Shown: positions 1 to 5,752, counted from the stretch's first letter. The stretch is DNA of 5,756 nucleotides from CAYRZF01 sp964428805 (GCA_964428805.1 CAYRZF010000116.1:1-5756); one strand, 5' to 3'. Notes: generated by a model from the sequence alone, not told the origin. A program made the numbers and translations.

Positions 1-376
1 TGGCCACCAGCATCTTGCGGAAGTTCTCGGCCTGGCGCTCCTCCCGGGAGGAAAAAGCCAGCTTGCCGATCTTCGTGACCCCGTCCACGAGGTCGGCGAT
101 CTCGGTGCCGAACTCGCGCGCCAGGTCATCCTTGGTGGTGCGGGTGTCCTCCAGGACGTCGTGGAGCAGACCGGCGGTGACCGTGGTGACGTCCATCTTG
201 AAGCTGACGAGGAGGCCGGCGACTTCGAGGGGGTGGGAGAGGTAGGGCTCGCCGGAGGCCCGGTGCTGACCCTGGTGGGAGAGTTCAGAGAAGCGGTAGG
301 CGCGCTTGACCAGGTCCAGGTCGGCCCCGGGCTGGTACTTGGGAATCTCCTCGATGAGCGTCTCGAGTTGAGTCAC
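1..376 (-). CDS. RelA/SpoT-family (p)ppGpp synthetase/hydrolase, N-terminal part (cut by window edge)
   Basis: The first 125 codons of a long Rel/SpoT protein are visible; the rest lies beyond the left edge. The family makes and/or degrades the alarmone (p)ppGpp in the cytoplasm during starvation. What is present is the start of the N-terminal HD hydrolase domain: RASGEPYLSHP (residues 39-49), AGLLHDVLEDT (68-78) and LVDGVTKIGKL (96-106). By alignment with the streptococcal Rel enzyme, H48, H72, D73, E76 and D77 match the metal-binding and catalytic residues, so the hydrolase half looks intact as far as it can be seen. Whether the synthetase domain is also active cannot be judged here. The start is GTG at 374-376: an in-frame TGA lies at 398-400 with no other start between them, and a GGTGGGG stretch sits just upstream as a weak ribosome binding site. 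It lies 41 nt after the secF stop on the same strand, suggesting co-transcription. Rel, RelA and SpoT cannot be separated from this fragment, so no symbol is given. Confidence 0.95.
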   Translation of the reverse strand, partial: MTQLETLIEEIPKYQPGADLDLVKRAYRFSELSHQGQHRASGEPYLSHPLEVAGLLVSFKMDVTTVTAGLLHDVLEDTRTTKDDLAREFGTEIADLVDGVTKIGKLAFSSREERQAENFRKMLVA

Positions 377-417
377 GCTGCCCCACCAACTTGTAACTCA
401 CTAGTTTCTCACGCCAA

Positions 418-1356
418 TCAGGCTTTGGCCACTGCTTTTTTGGCTCGCTGGGCCCGGGCCTCGGCCCAGCCGGTCCAGTCCACGATGAGCGATCCGGCGA
501 TGTAAATCGTGGAATACGTGCCGGTGATCACCCCCACCGTGAGGACGAAGGCCAGGTCCTCCAGGACTTTGCCACCGAACAGAAAGAGCACGATCGTAGA
601 GAAGAAGACCGTAAGCGCCGTCAGCACCGTCCGCGAGAGCGTCTGGTTGATGGCGATGTTGATCTGCTCGGCGAAGGAGAGCCCCTTCTTGAACCCCTTG
701 CCCCGGTTCTCGCGGATTCGGTCATAGGCCACGATGGTGTCGTTCACCGAGTAGCCGATGATCGTCAGGAGCGCCGCCAGCACGGGGAGGGACATCTCGC
801 GCCCCGTCAGCGACATGGCGCCCAGGCAGACCAGCACATCGTGGACAATGGCCACGATGGAGGCTACCCCGCCCTTCAGGTCGAAGCGGACTGCCACGTA
901 GATCAGGATCCCGATCATCCCGAAAAACACCGCCTTCAGGGCGTCCATTTGGAGGTCGCGCCCCACCTGGGGGCCCACGAACTCCACCCGGCGGATCTCG
1001 GCCTTGCCGAGGCCCGGATCCCTGGCCAGGGCCTCCTGGACCTGGCGCGTGACTGTTTCGGCGGGGACGTCGGTGAGAGGGAGCCGGAAAATGAACTCCC
1101 GGGGATCGCCGAACTCCTGGATCACGCTCTCGCCCAGCTTGATCTGTTCGAGGGCCGCGCGGATGCGGTCCACCGCCACCGGCTTCTCGAACCGCACCTG
1201 GATGAGCGTGCCCCCGGAGAAGTCGATCCCGTACCGGAGCCCCCCCTGCACACCCATGGAGGCGAGCCCCACAGCAACGAAGGCGAGCGACAGGAGGTAC
1301 GCCCAGCGCCGCTTGCCGATGAAGTCGAAATTGGGGGCCTTGAAGAGCTCGATCAT
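418..1356 (-). CDS. secF: Protein translocase subunit SecF
   Basis: SecF pairs with SecD in the inner membrane. Together they use the proton gradient to pull secreted proteins across after SecA/SecYEG has started translocation. At 312 residues it has the normal length for a separate SecF. Visible signatures in order: a first membrane segment at about 19-37; GIDFSGGT (43-50) opening the periplasmic P4 domain; VEFVGPQVGRDL (124-135); then five further membrane segments (about 139-157, 163-184, 190-211, 244-262, 268-292). GYSVNDTIVAYDRIREN (201-217) is the SecF family motif. NQTLSRT (237-243) carries R242, the probable equivalent of the functionally important arginine of E. coli SecF. The C-terminus is short, basic and cytoplasmic. 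The ATG at 1354-1356 gives the typical N-terminus (MIELFKAPNFDFIGKRR) but has no good Shine-Dalgarno; the nearest GGAG is 16 nt away, partly in a hairpin loop. Translation probably depends on coupling from upstream across an apparent insertion. Confidence 0.98.
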   Translation of the reverse strand: MIELFKAPNFDFIGKRRWAYLLSLAFVAVGLASMGVQGGLRYGIDFSGGTLIQVRFEKPVAVDRIRAALEQIKLGESVIQEFGDPREFIFRLPLTDVPAETVTRQVQEALARDPGLGKAEIRRVEFVGPQVGRDLQMDALKAVFFGMIGILIYVAVRFDLKGGVASIVAIVHDVLVCLGAMSLTGREMSLPVLAALLTIIGYSVNDTIVAYDRIRENRGKGFKKGLSFAEQINIAINQTLSRTVLTALTVFFSTIVLFLFGGKVLEDLAFVLTVGVITGTYSTIYIAGSLIVDWTGWAEARAQRAKKAVAKA

Positions 1357-1357
1357 A
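1348..1357. repeat. Direct repeat copy 1 (at the secF start)
   Basis: CTCGATCATA on the plus strand; read on the minus strand it contains the secF start ATG-ATC-GAG. It is identical to 1488-1497, 140 nt away. It is the proposed left copy of the target-site duplication flanking the spacer element. Confidence 0.6.
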
Positions 1358-1496
1358 ACGCTCGGAGGGGGGCTCCGCCCCCCTTCCGATTCCTCCCCCC
1401 TGAGGTTGCGCGGGCAAAGCCCGCGCTCGAACCCGCCTGCGCGTGATGCACGTAGCCATTCGCGAACGTTCTGGGCCGTCGAACGATCTCGATCAT
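1353..1496 (-). CDS. 47-codon frame bridging the secD stop and the secF start (possible coupling leader)
   Basis: An uninterrupted minus-strand frame starts at ATG 1494-1496, which overlaps the secD stop as ATGA. It ends with TGA at 1353-1355, which overlaps the secF ATG, again as ATGA. The product would be 47 residues, beginning MIEIVRRPRTFANGYVHHAQ and ending with a Gly/Arg-rich stretch and PLRAL. It resembles no family I know and probably has no function as a protein. The first three codons (M-I-E) copy the start of secF because they lie in the direct repeat. Ribosomes finishing secD could reinitiate here, melt the two GC hairpins in the spacer and deliver themselves to the secF start. No strong Shine-Dalgarno precedes it, and low-complexity GC-rich DNA often stays open by chance, so actual translation is an inference. 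Confidence 0.3.
   Translation of the reverse strand: MIEIVRRPRTFANGYVHHAQAGSSAGFARATSGGRNRKGGGAPLRAL
1362..1389. repeat. GC-rich hairpin in the secD-secF spacer, adjacent to the secF start
   Basis: Inverted repeat with arms TCGGAGGGGGGC (1362-1373) and GCCCCCCTTCCGA (1377-1389), 12 pairs with one bulged base and a 3-nt loop. In the mRNA it ends 5 nt before the secF ATG. There is no U-run after it on either strand, so it does not look like a factor-independent terminator. It could restrict ribosome entry at secF unless upstream translation opens it, or protect the upstream message from 3' decay. Confidence 0.7.
1408..1426. repeat. Perfect 8-bp hairpin in the secD-secF spacer
   Basis: GCGCGGGC (1408-1415), loop AAA, GCCCGCGC (1419-1426). 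The stem is perfect and all GC with a 3-nt loop, and no T-run follows on either strand. It is part of the proposed inserted element and lies inside the bridging reading frame. Confidence 0.7.
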
Positions 1497-1497
1497 A
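1488..1497. repeat. Direct repeat copy 2 (at the secD stop)
   Basis: CTCGATCATA, identical to 1348-1357. Read on the minus strand it spans the end of secD (ATA TGA) and contains a duplicate of the first three secF codons. Two bases further on, the similarity resumes for GA, then ends. Confidence 0.6.
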
Positions 1498-3109
1498 TGG
1501 AGAGCGCCTGCAGCCTGCGACGTCCCATGTAGAGCAGGTCGAAGAGGAGCCGGGTGAAGAAGACGGCCGTGAACAGGCTCGCGGCGATCCCGATGGCGAG
1601 GGAGACCGCGAAGCCCCGCACGGGACCGGTACCGAAGTTGTAGAGGATGGCCGCCGAGACCAGCACGGTAACGTGGGTGTCTATCACGGTCCGGAAGGCG
1701 CGCGAGAAGCCGGCGTCGATAGCCGCGCGGATCGTTTTGCCGGTGCGGAACTCTTCCCGGATCCGCTCGAAGATCAGGATGTTCGTGTCCACGGCCATGC
1801 CGATGGTCAGCGCGATGCCCGCGATCCCGGGCAGCGTGAGGGTGGCGTGAAAGCCCGCCATGGTGGCCAGGAGGATGAGCAGGTTCAGCCCCAGGGCCAC
1901 GTTGGCGATGAGGCCCGAGAGGCGATAGTAGAGCAGCATGAACAGGAACACGACGACCACCGACGCCAGGATGGCGCTCAAACCCTGGCGGATGGAGTCC
2001 GCCCCCAGGGACGGCCCCACGGTCCGTTCTTCCAGAATCTTCACCGGCGCCGGAAGAGCCCCGGCCCGGAGCACAATGGCCAGGTCCGTCGCCGCTTCCG
2101 GGGTGAAGCCCCCGGTGATCTGCGCCCGCCCGGACGGGATTCGCTCGCGGATCACCGGAGCCGAATAGACGTTGCCGTCGAGGATGATCGCGAGTTGTTT
2201 CCCGACGTTTTGCTCCGTCAACTCGCCGAAGACCTTCTCTCCGGTCTTGTTGAACTCCACCGAGACGTACGGCTCACTGGTGGTCTGGTCGATGGAGACC
2301 CTCGCTGTGGTGAGGTCGGCCCCGGTCAGGAGGGTCTTCTTCTTGACCACGTAAGGGACCCGCCGCTCCTGCCCTGTCTGCTTGTCCACGATCCGCTGCC
2401 ACAGCAGTTCGTCGCCTTCGGGAGGCCCTTGCTGGACGGCCTTGTTCACGTCGGCCTGCTCGTCCAGGAGCTTGAACTCCAGGAGCGCGGTCTTGCCGAT
2501 CAGCGCCTTGGCCCGCTCGGGATCCTGGATCCCCGGGAGCTGGATCAGGATGCGGTTCTCCCCCTGCTGTTGGATGGTCGGCTCGGCAACCCCAAACTGA
2601 TCTACCCGGTTCCGGATGGTCTCAAGCCCCTGCCGGACCGCCAGATCCCTGAGCGTGGCTGCCTCCCGCTCCTTTAGGGTCAGCACGACCCTCCCCGCCG
2701 CCGGGTCGGCGCTCTTCCGCTCGTAGCTCTGGAACTCGTTCAGGACGGTCAAGGCGTCGTTCCAGGTTTGGGGGGACGCCAGCTGAATGGTGATCTCGGT
2801 GGTCCCCTGGCGGGCCAGGCGCGTCACGCCGATCCCTTTCTTCTCCAGGCTCGCCTTGATGTCCGAGGCGGTGCGCTCCACCTGACTCTCCAGGGCCTTG
2901 TCCACATCCACGCCGAGGACGAGGTGAATCCCTCCCTGGAGATCGAGCCCCAGGTTCAGCGTCGAGGGTAGAAGTCCCCTGGTCCGCGGTTGGCTTGCCG
3001 GCTGGGCGTAGAGCCACTCCTGCACTCCGGGGGGCGGGTAGAGGTAGATCAGAGAGCCGAGGATGACGGCCAGGACAATTCCGATTCGAAGCCAGAGGTA
3101 CTTGCGCAT
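1493..3109 (-). CDS. secD: Protein translocase subunit SecD
   Basis: SecD works with SecF in the inner membrane. Its large periplasmic domain holds emerging substrate and its membrane part conducts protons. At 538 residues it is within the bacterial range, somewhat shorter than the E. coli protein. In order: first membrane segment 8-25; LNLGLDLQGGIHLVLGV (51-67), the DLQGG family signature; the periplasmic P1 region to about 350, including NRVDQFGVAEP (167-177), ILIQLPGI (187-194) and ILDGNVYSAPVI (309-320); LRAGALPAPV (347-356); ERTVGPSLGADSI (361-373); then five membrane segments between about 375 and 527. GMAVDTNILIFERIREE (437-453) is the conserved motif of the fourth segment, with D441 matching the proton-path aspartate (D519 in E. 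coli). The ATG at 3107-3109 is preceded by GAGGG only 3 nt upstream, in sequence overlapping the yajC stop; yajC ends 8 nt before. The stop overlaps an ATG as ATGA, once probably the secF start. Confidence 0.98.
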   Translation of the reverse strand: MRKYLWLRIGIVLAVILGSLIYLYPPPGVQEWLYAQPASQPRTRGLLPSTLNLGLDLQGGIHLVLGVDVDKALESQVERTASDIKASLEKKGIGVTRLARQGTTEITIQLASPQTWNDALTVLNEFQSYERKSADPAAGRVVLTLKEREAATLRDLAVRQGLETIRNRVDQFGVAEPTIQQQGENRILIQLPGIQDPERAKALIGKTALLEFKLLDEQADVNKAVQQGPPEGDELLWQRIVDKQTGQERRVPYVVKKKTLLTGADLTTARVSIDQTTSEPYVSVEFNKTGEKVFGELTEQNVGKQLAIILDGNVYSAPVIRERIPSGRAQITGGFTPEAATDLAIVLRAGALPAPVKILEERTVGPSLGADSIRQGLSAILASVVVVFLFMLLYYRLSGLIANVALGLNLLILLATMAGFHATLTLPGIAGIALTIGMAVDTNILIFERIREEFRTGKTIRAAIDAGFSRAFRTVIDTHVTVLVSAAILYNFGTGPVRGFAVSLAIGIAASLFTAVFFTRLLFDLLYMGRRRLQALSI

Positions 3110-3117
3110 TCGCCCTC

Positions 3118-3465
3118 TTAGGCCTCTTCCTTGTCGCCCGGCACCGTCCCGATGCGTGCAATGGCGGACCGGTCGAACTCCAGCTTCACCTGGTCCGTCA
3201 CCTTCAGGATGACGGTGTGCTCGTTAAGCCCGACGACGGTGCCGTGAAGCCCGCTGCTGGTCACCACCCGGTCGCCCCGCTTGATCAAAGCCAGCATGGC
3301 CTCGCGTTGCTTCCGTTGCTTCTGCTGGGGGCGAATCAGGAGGAAATAGAAGATCACGAACATGGCGCCCACCAGGAAGAGCGGGGCCACCTGCTGGCTG
3401 ATTCCGCCGTTACCGGGTAGCTGGGCAAAGGCATAAGCCACGTCGGCGGCGTAGGCGATTCCCAT
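3118..3465 (-). CDS. yajC: Sec translocon accessory complex subunit YajC
   Basis: A small inner-membrane protein that associates with SecD-SecF as part of the Sec holotranslocon. The exact role is unsettled and the gene is dispensable in E. coli. It has 115 residues, usual for the family. A short N-terminal periplasmic part is followed by one membrane helix (about 26-44, ending FYFLLI). Next come the hallmark RPQQKQRKQREAML (45-58) and the cytoplasmic beta-rich region KRGDRVVTSSGLHGTV (62-77), then a charged tail ending DKEEA. The start is ATG at 3463-3465, one nt after the tgt stop. Its Shine-Dalgarno GGAGG lies in the last codons of tgt, at ideal spacing. This arrangement makes translation of tgt and yajC closely linked. 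Confidence 0.97.
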   Translation of the reverse strand: MGIAYAADVAYAFAQLPGNGGISQQVAPLFLVGAMFVIFYFLLIRPQQKQRKQREAMLALIKRGDRVVTSSGLHGTVVGLNEHTVILKVTDQVKLEFDRSAIARIGTVPGDKEEA

Positions 3466-3466
3466 A

Positions 3467-4615
3467 TCAAGCCTCCGTGTCTACCGGGTCTTCGGACGAT
3501 ACGCCATCGGATGATAACGCATACCGCGCCAAAAACCGAGCCTCGAATGCGCGAAAGGCCTCTCCCGCAATGGCCGTACGCATTTCCGCCATGAGGGCCA
3601 GGTAGAAGTGGAGGTTGTGGAGGCTCAGCAAGCGATAGGCGAGGAGCTCGCGCGCAATAAAAAGGTGGCGGAGGTACGCCCGCGAGAACTTCCGGCACGT
3701 ATAGCAGGAGCATCCTTGCTCTGGGGGGGTGGGATCAGCCGCATAGCGCGACTGCTTGATCGTCACGACGCCGGCGCCGGTGAAAAGCTGGCCATTCCGG
3801 GCGTTGCGGGTAGGGAGGACACAGTCGAACAGGTCCACCCCGCGGGCGACGGCTTCCACGAGATCCGGGGGTGTCCCCACCCCCATGAGGTAGCGGGGCC
3901 GATCCTTCGGCAGGAGCGCGCCCGTGAACTCCAGGAGGTCAAGCATCAGCGGCTTCGGTTCCCCCACCGCCAGGCCGCCAATTGCGTAGCCATCGAATTC
4001 AAGTGCGCAAACCCCCTCCAGAGCCCGGCGGCGCAGATCCTCGTAGCCGCCCCCCTGGACAATCCCGAACATGGCTTGGCGCCCGTCCCCCGTGGCGTGG
4101 GCGGCCTTCGACCGGGCCGCCCAGCGGAGCGTCCGGGCCAACGAGGCTTCGGTCTCGGCGTGGGGAACCGGGTGGGCCAAGCACTCGTCCAGCGGGTGGA
4201 TGATATCGGCGCCGAGGGCCTGCTGAATCTCCACCGAGAGCTCGGGGGTGAGCAGATGCTCGGAGCCATCGAGGTGCGACCTGAACCTGACGCCCTCTTC
4301 GGACACCTTTCCAAGGGACGCGAGGCTATAGACCTGAAACCCGCCCGAATCGGTCAGGATCGGCCCCTCCCAGGCCATGAAGCGGCGGAGACCTCCAAGT
4401 TCAGCGATGAGCCTGTGTCCCGGACGGAGGAAGAGATGGTAGGTATTGGCCAGGAGGATCTGCGCCCCGACCTGGCGGAGATCCTCGGGCGTGAGGCTCT
4501 TGACCGTGCCCTGGGTCCCGACGGGCATGAAAGCCGGCGTTTCCACGACCCCATGCGGCGTCGTGAGCCGCCCGAGGCGCGCTCCCCCGTCAGTCTTCAA
4601 TAACTCGAATCGCAT
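3467..4615 (-). CDS. tgt: tRNA-guanine transglycosylase (queuine tRNA-ribosyltransferase)
   Basis: Cytoplasmic enzyme that swaps the wobble guanine (G34) of GUN-anticodon tRNAs (Asp, Asn, His, Tyr) for the queuosine precursor preQ1. At 382 residues it is close to the E. coli enzyme and the key positions share its numbering. Visible signatures: VVETPAFMPVGTQGTVK (23-39); ILTDSGGFQVYSL (86-98) with catalytic D89; DECL with D143; FGIVQGGGYEDLR (183-195); FDGYAIGGLAVGEPK (207-221); YLMGVGTPPDLVEAV (242-256); and DLFDCVLPTRNARNGQLF (261-278) with nucleophile D264 and the tRNA-binding TRNARNG. The zinc site C302, C304, C307, H333 is complete. One oddity is the pair H140-P141 just before L142-D143-E144-C145, where related enzymes usually have hydrophobic residues. 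The ATG start matches the family N-terminus (MRFELLKTDGGARLGRL) and has a GGAGG 5 nt upstream. It sits directly upstream of yajC and downstream of queA, which acts later in the same pathway. Confidence 0.98.
   Translation of the reverse strand: MRFELLKTDGGARLGRLTTPHGVVETPAFMPVGTQGTVKSLTPEDLRQVGAQILLANTYHLFLRPGHRLIAELGGLRRFMAWEGPILTDSGGFQVYSLASLGKVSEEGVRFRSHLDGSEHLLTPELSVEIQQALGADIIHPLDECLAHPVPHAETEASLARTLRWAARSKAAHATGDGRQAMFGIVQGGGYEDLRRRALEGVCALEFDGYAIGGLAVGEPKPLMLDLLEFTGALLPKDRPRYLMGVGTPPDLVEAVARGVDLFDCVLPTRNARNGQLFTGAGVVTIKQSRYAADPTPPEQGCSCYTCRKFSRAYLRHLFIARELLAYRLLSLHNLHFYLALMAEMRTAIAGEAFRAFEARFLARYALSSDGVSSEDPVDTEA
3472..3476 (-). promoter_or_regulatory. Shine-Dalgarno of yajC, inside the 3' end of tgt
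   Basis: GGAGG on the minus strand, 6 nt before the yajC ATG. It is the best-placed ribosome binding site in the window and fixes the yajC start. It lies within the last codons of tgt, so ribosomes ending tgt clear it. Confidence 0.8.
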
Positions 4616-4620
4616 AAGAC

Positions 4621-4625
4621 CCTCC
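4621..4625 (-). promoter_or_regulatory. Shine-Dalgarno of tgt, within an intergenic palindrome
   Basis: GGAGG on the minus strand, 5 nt before the tgt ATG. It lies at the downstream edge of the palindromic repeat and overlaps the start of its GAGGGG arm, so repeat structure and ribosome access to tgt may interact. Confidence 0.65.
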
Positions 4626-4671
4626 CCTCACCCTGCCTCTCCCCGCTGGAGAGAGGAGAAGAGGCGAGGGG
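4624..4671. repeat. Imperfect nested palindrome between queA and tgt
   Basis: The 61-nt queA-tgt gap is almost entirely this repeat. Outer arms are CCCCTC (4624-4629) and GAGGGG (4666-4671). Inner arms are CTCTCC (4637-4642) and GGAGAG (4648-4653) around CCGCT. The CCCTCACCCTG...CCTCTCCCCGCTGG...GAGAGG...GAGGGG pattern resembles the dispersed intergenic palindromes found in many high-GC bacteria (from memory, not searched). There is no clear target duplication beyond a 4-nt GCAT at each side, and no U-run, so it is not an obvious terminator. It lies between two genes of one pathway. Confidence 0.6.
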
Positions 4672-4676
4672 CATCA

Positions 4677-5714
4677 TTAGAGGATCACCATGGCGTCGCC
4701 ATACGAGTAAAAGCGGTAGCCCGCTTCCACCGCGTGATGGTAGGCGCCCAGGATACACTCGCGGCCGGCGAACGCGCAGACCAGCAGGAGGAGGGACGAC
4801 TTCGGCAGGTGGAAGTTCGTCAGAAGGGCGTCAACCACTTTGAAGCGATAACCGGGATAAATGAACAAGTCAGTGGGCCCCGACATCGGCCGCACGCGGC
4901 CCTTTTCGTCGGCCGCTGCCTCGAGGGCACGACAGGTCGTCGTCCCCACCGCGATGACTCTCCGCCCTTCGATCTTTGAACAATTGATGGCATCAGCCGC
5001 CTCGGGGGAGATGGTGACGTCCTCGGCTTCCATCCGATGCCCTTCGATATGTGCGCAGCGAATCGGACGGAAGGTGCCCGCGCCGACGTGGAGCGTGAGG
5101 GGTTGAATCTCGACCCCTTTGGCCCTGATGAGGCCAAGAAGCTGGGAGGTGAAGTGAAACCCCGCCGTCGGGGCCGCCACCGAGCCTTCGTGCGTCGCGT
5201 ACACCGTCTGATACCGCTCCCAGTCCTCCTGGCCCGGCTTCTGGTGCCGCGTGATGTACGGCGGCAGCGGAGGCACGCCGTAGCGCTCGAGAACCTCACG
5301 GACTGAGCCTCCGCCTTCAATCTCGACGATCCGCCGGCCCTCACCGGCAGACCCAACGACCCGCGCCTTCGCCTGCCCGTCACCAAAACGGATCACGGCG
5401 CCAGGACGGCAGCGCTTCCCGGGCCTGGCAAGCGCCTCCCAGTACCTTGGTCCCACGGCCTTGACAAACAGCAGTTCCACCTGAGTCCCGGCGGGCTCAA
5501 GGCGACCCAAGAGCCGCGCTGGGATCACGCGCGAGTCGTTCAGAACCAGGAGGTCTCCCCGGCGAAGGAGGTCCGGCAGATCGCCGAAGACACGGTCCTC
5601 CCACCGGCCCGTCGCGCGATCACACACCAGGAGCCGCGAGGCATCCCGCCGCTCGGCCGGATACTGGGCGATCCGCTCCGGCGGCAAGTCATAATCGAAC
5701 AGGCTCACATCCAT
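4677..5714 (-). CDS. queA: S-adenosylmethionine:tRNA ribosyltransferase-isomerase
   Basis: Cytoplasmic enzyme that transfers and isomerises the ribosyl part of SAM onto preQ1 already placed in tRNA by Tgt, giving epoxyqueuosine. At 345 residues it has family length. Signatures in order: YDLPPERIAQYPAERRDASRLLV (8-30); GDLLVLNDSRVIPARLLG (53-70); PPLPPYI (148-154); YQTVYA (168-173); GSVAAPTAGFHFT (177-189); LHVGAGTFRPI (208-218); GHRMEAE (225-231); AVGTTTCRALE (255-265); TDLFIYPGYRFKVVDALLTNFHLPKSSLLLLVCAFAG (281-317); and YGDAMVI (338-344). Two small departures are F for the usual L in AGxHFT and MEAE where many members have MHSE-like residues. The start at ATG 5712-5714 is fixed by an in-frame TAG at 5727-5729 with no other start between. 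No Shine-Dalgarno is visible; a promoter immediately upstream suggests a leaderless or nearly leaderless message. The stop is TAA followed in frame by TGA. Confidence 0.98.
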   Translation of the reverse strand: MDVSLFDYDLPPERIAQYPAERRDASRLLVCDRATGRWEDRVFGDLPDLLRRGDLLVLNDSRVIPARLLGRLEPAGTQVELLFVKAVGPRYWEALARPGKRCRPGAVIRFGDGQAKARVVGSAGEGRRIVEIEGGGSVREVLERYGVPPLPPYITRHQKPGQEDWERYQTVYATHEGSVAAPTAGFHFTSQLLGLIRAKGVEIQPLTLHVGAGTFRPIRCAHIEGHRMEAEDVTISPEAADAINCSKIEGRRVIAVGTTTCRALEAAADEKGRVRPMSGPTDLFIYPGYRFKVVDALLTNFHLPKSSLLLLVCAFAGRECILGAYHHAVEAGYRFYSYGDAMVIL

Positions 5715-5723
5715 GGCCCATCG

Positions 5724-5752
5724 AGTCTAAGCCCCCCGCGTCCGGTTTTCAA
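5724..5752 (-). promoter_or_regulatory. Sigma70-like promoter for the queA-led operon
   Basis: On the minus strand TTGAAA (5752-5747; 5 of 6 to the -35 consensus) is followed after exactly 17 nt by TAGACT (5729-5724; 4 of 6 to the -10 consensus). Only 9 nt separate the -10 box from the queA ATG, so transcription would start within about 0-3 nt of the start codon. That fits the absence of a ribosome binding site. The match is made by eye and GC-rich lineages can use divergent promoters, so confidence is moderate. Confidence 0.5.

Larger units (their letters stand above)
1358..1487. mobile_element. Small palindromic insertion (MITE-like) between secD and secF
   Basis: About 130 bp between two exact copies of CTCGATCATA (1348-1357 and 1488-1497), which look like a target-site duplication of 9-10 bp. 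The DNA between them has no similarity to Sec genes. It contains two strong hairpins (1362-1389 and 1408-1426) and two 8-bp perfect palindromes, TTCGCGAA (1459-1466) and GAACGTTC (1464-1471). If the duplication is taken as 9 bp, the two ends (AACGCTCGGAGG inward from 1357; ATCGTTCGACGG inward from 1487 on the opposite strand) match at 8 of 12 positions, a possible degenerate terminal inverted repeat. It encodes no transposase, so it could only have moved with outside help. The interpretation is supported by the ancestral secD-secF junction being restored when it is removed. It could instead be a spacer of other origin with a chance repeat. Confidence 0.55.

Noticed and set aside
377..417. Possible promoter for rel/spoT in the gap after secF
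   Set aside because: TTGATT or TTGGCG could be paired with TTACAA, but the spacing is 19 or 15 nt and the -10 match is only 3 of 6. It is too weak to annotate.
1362..1426. Rho-independent terminator between secD and secF
   Set aside because: The stems are strong but there is no T-run after either hairpin on either strand, and termination here would cut off secF.
722..1459. Minus-strand 245-codon frame overlapping the secD-secF spacer and secF
   Set aside because: It is an out-of-frame reading of secF giving Arg/Gly/Pro-rich sequence. secF in the correct frame has all its motifs. The start region is in the inserted spacer.
1004..2677. Long plus-strand open frame (557 codons) opposite secF and secD
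   Set aside because: It spans two well-supported minus-strand genes and their spacer, and its translation is low-complexity, charged and unlike any family. It is an open frame produced by high-GC codon use on the other strand.
3608..4603. Plus-strand open frame of 331 codons opposite tgt
   Set aside because: It is fully antisense to a gene with complete catalytic and zinc motifs. Its composition (Arg, Gly, Glu, Pro rich) is that of a shadow frame and no domain is recognisable.
4624..4671. Terminator after queA
   Set aside because: It is an imperfect stem without a T-run, and the downstream tgt belongs to the same pathway and lacks its own visible promoter.
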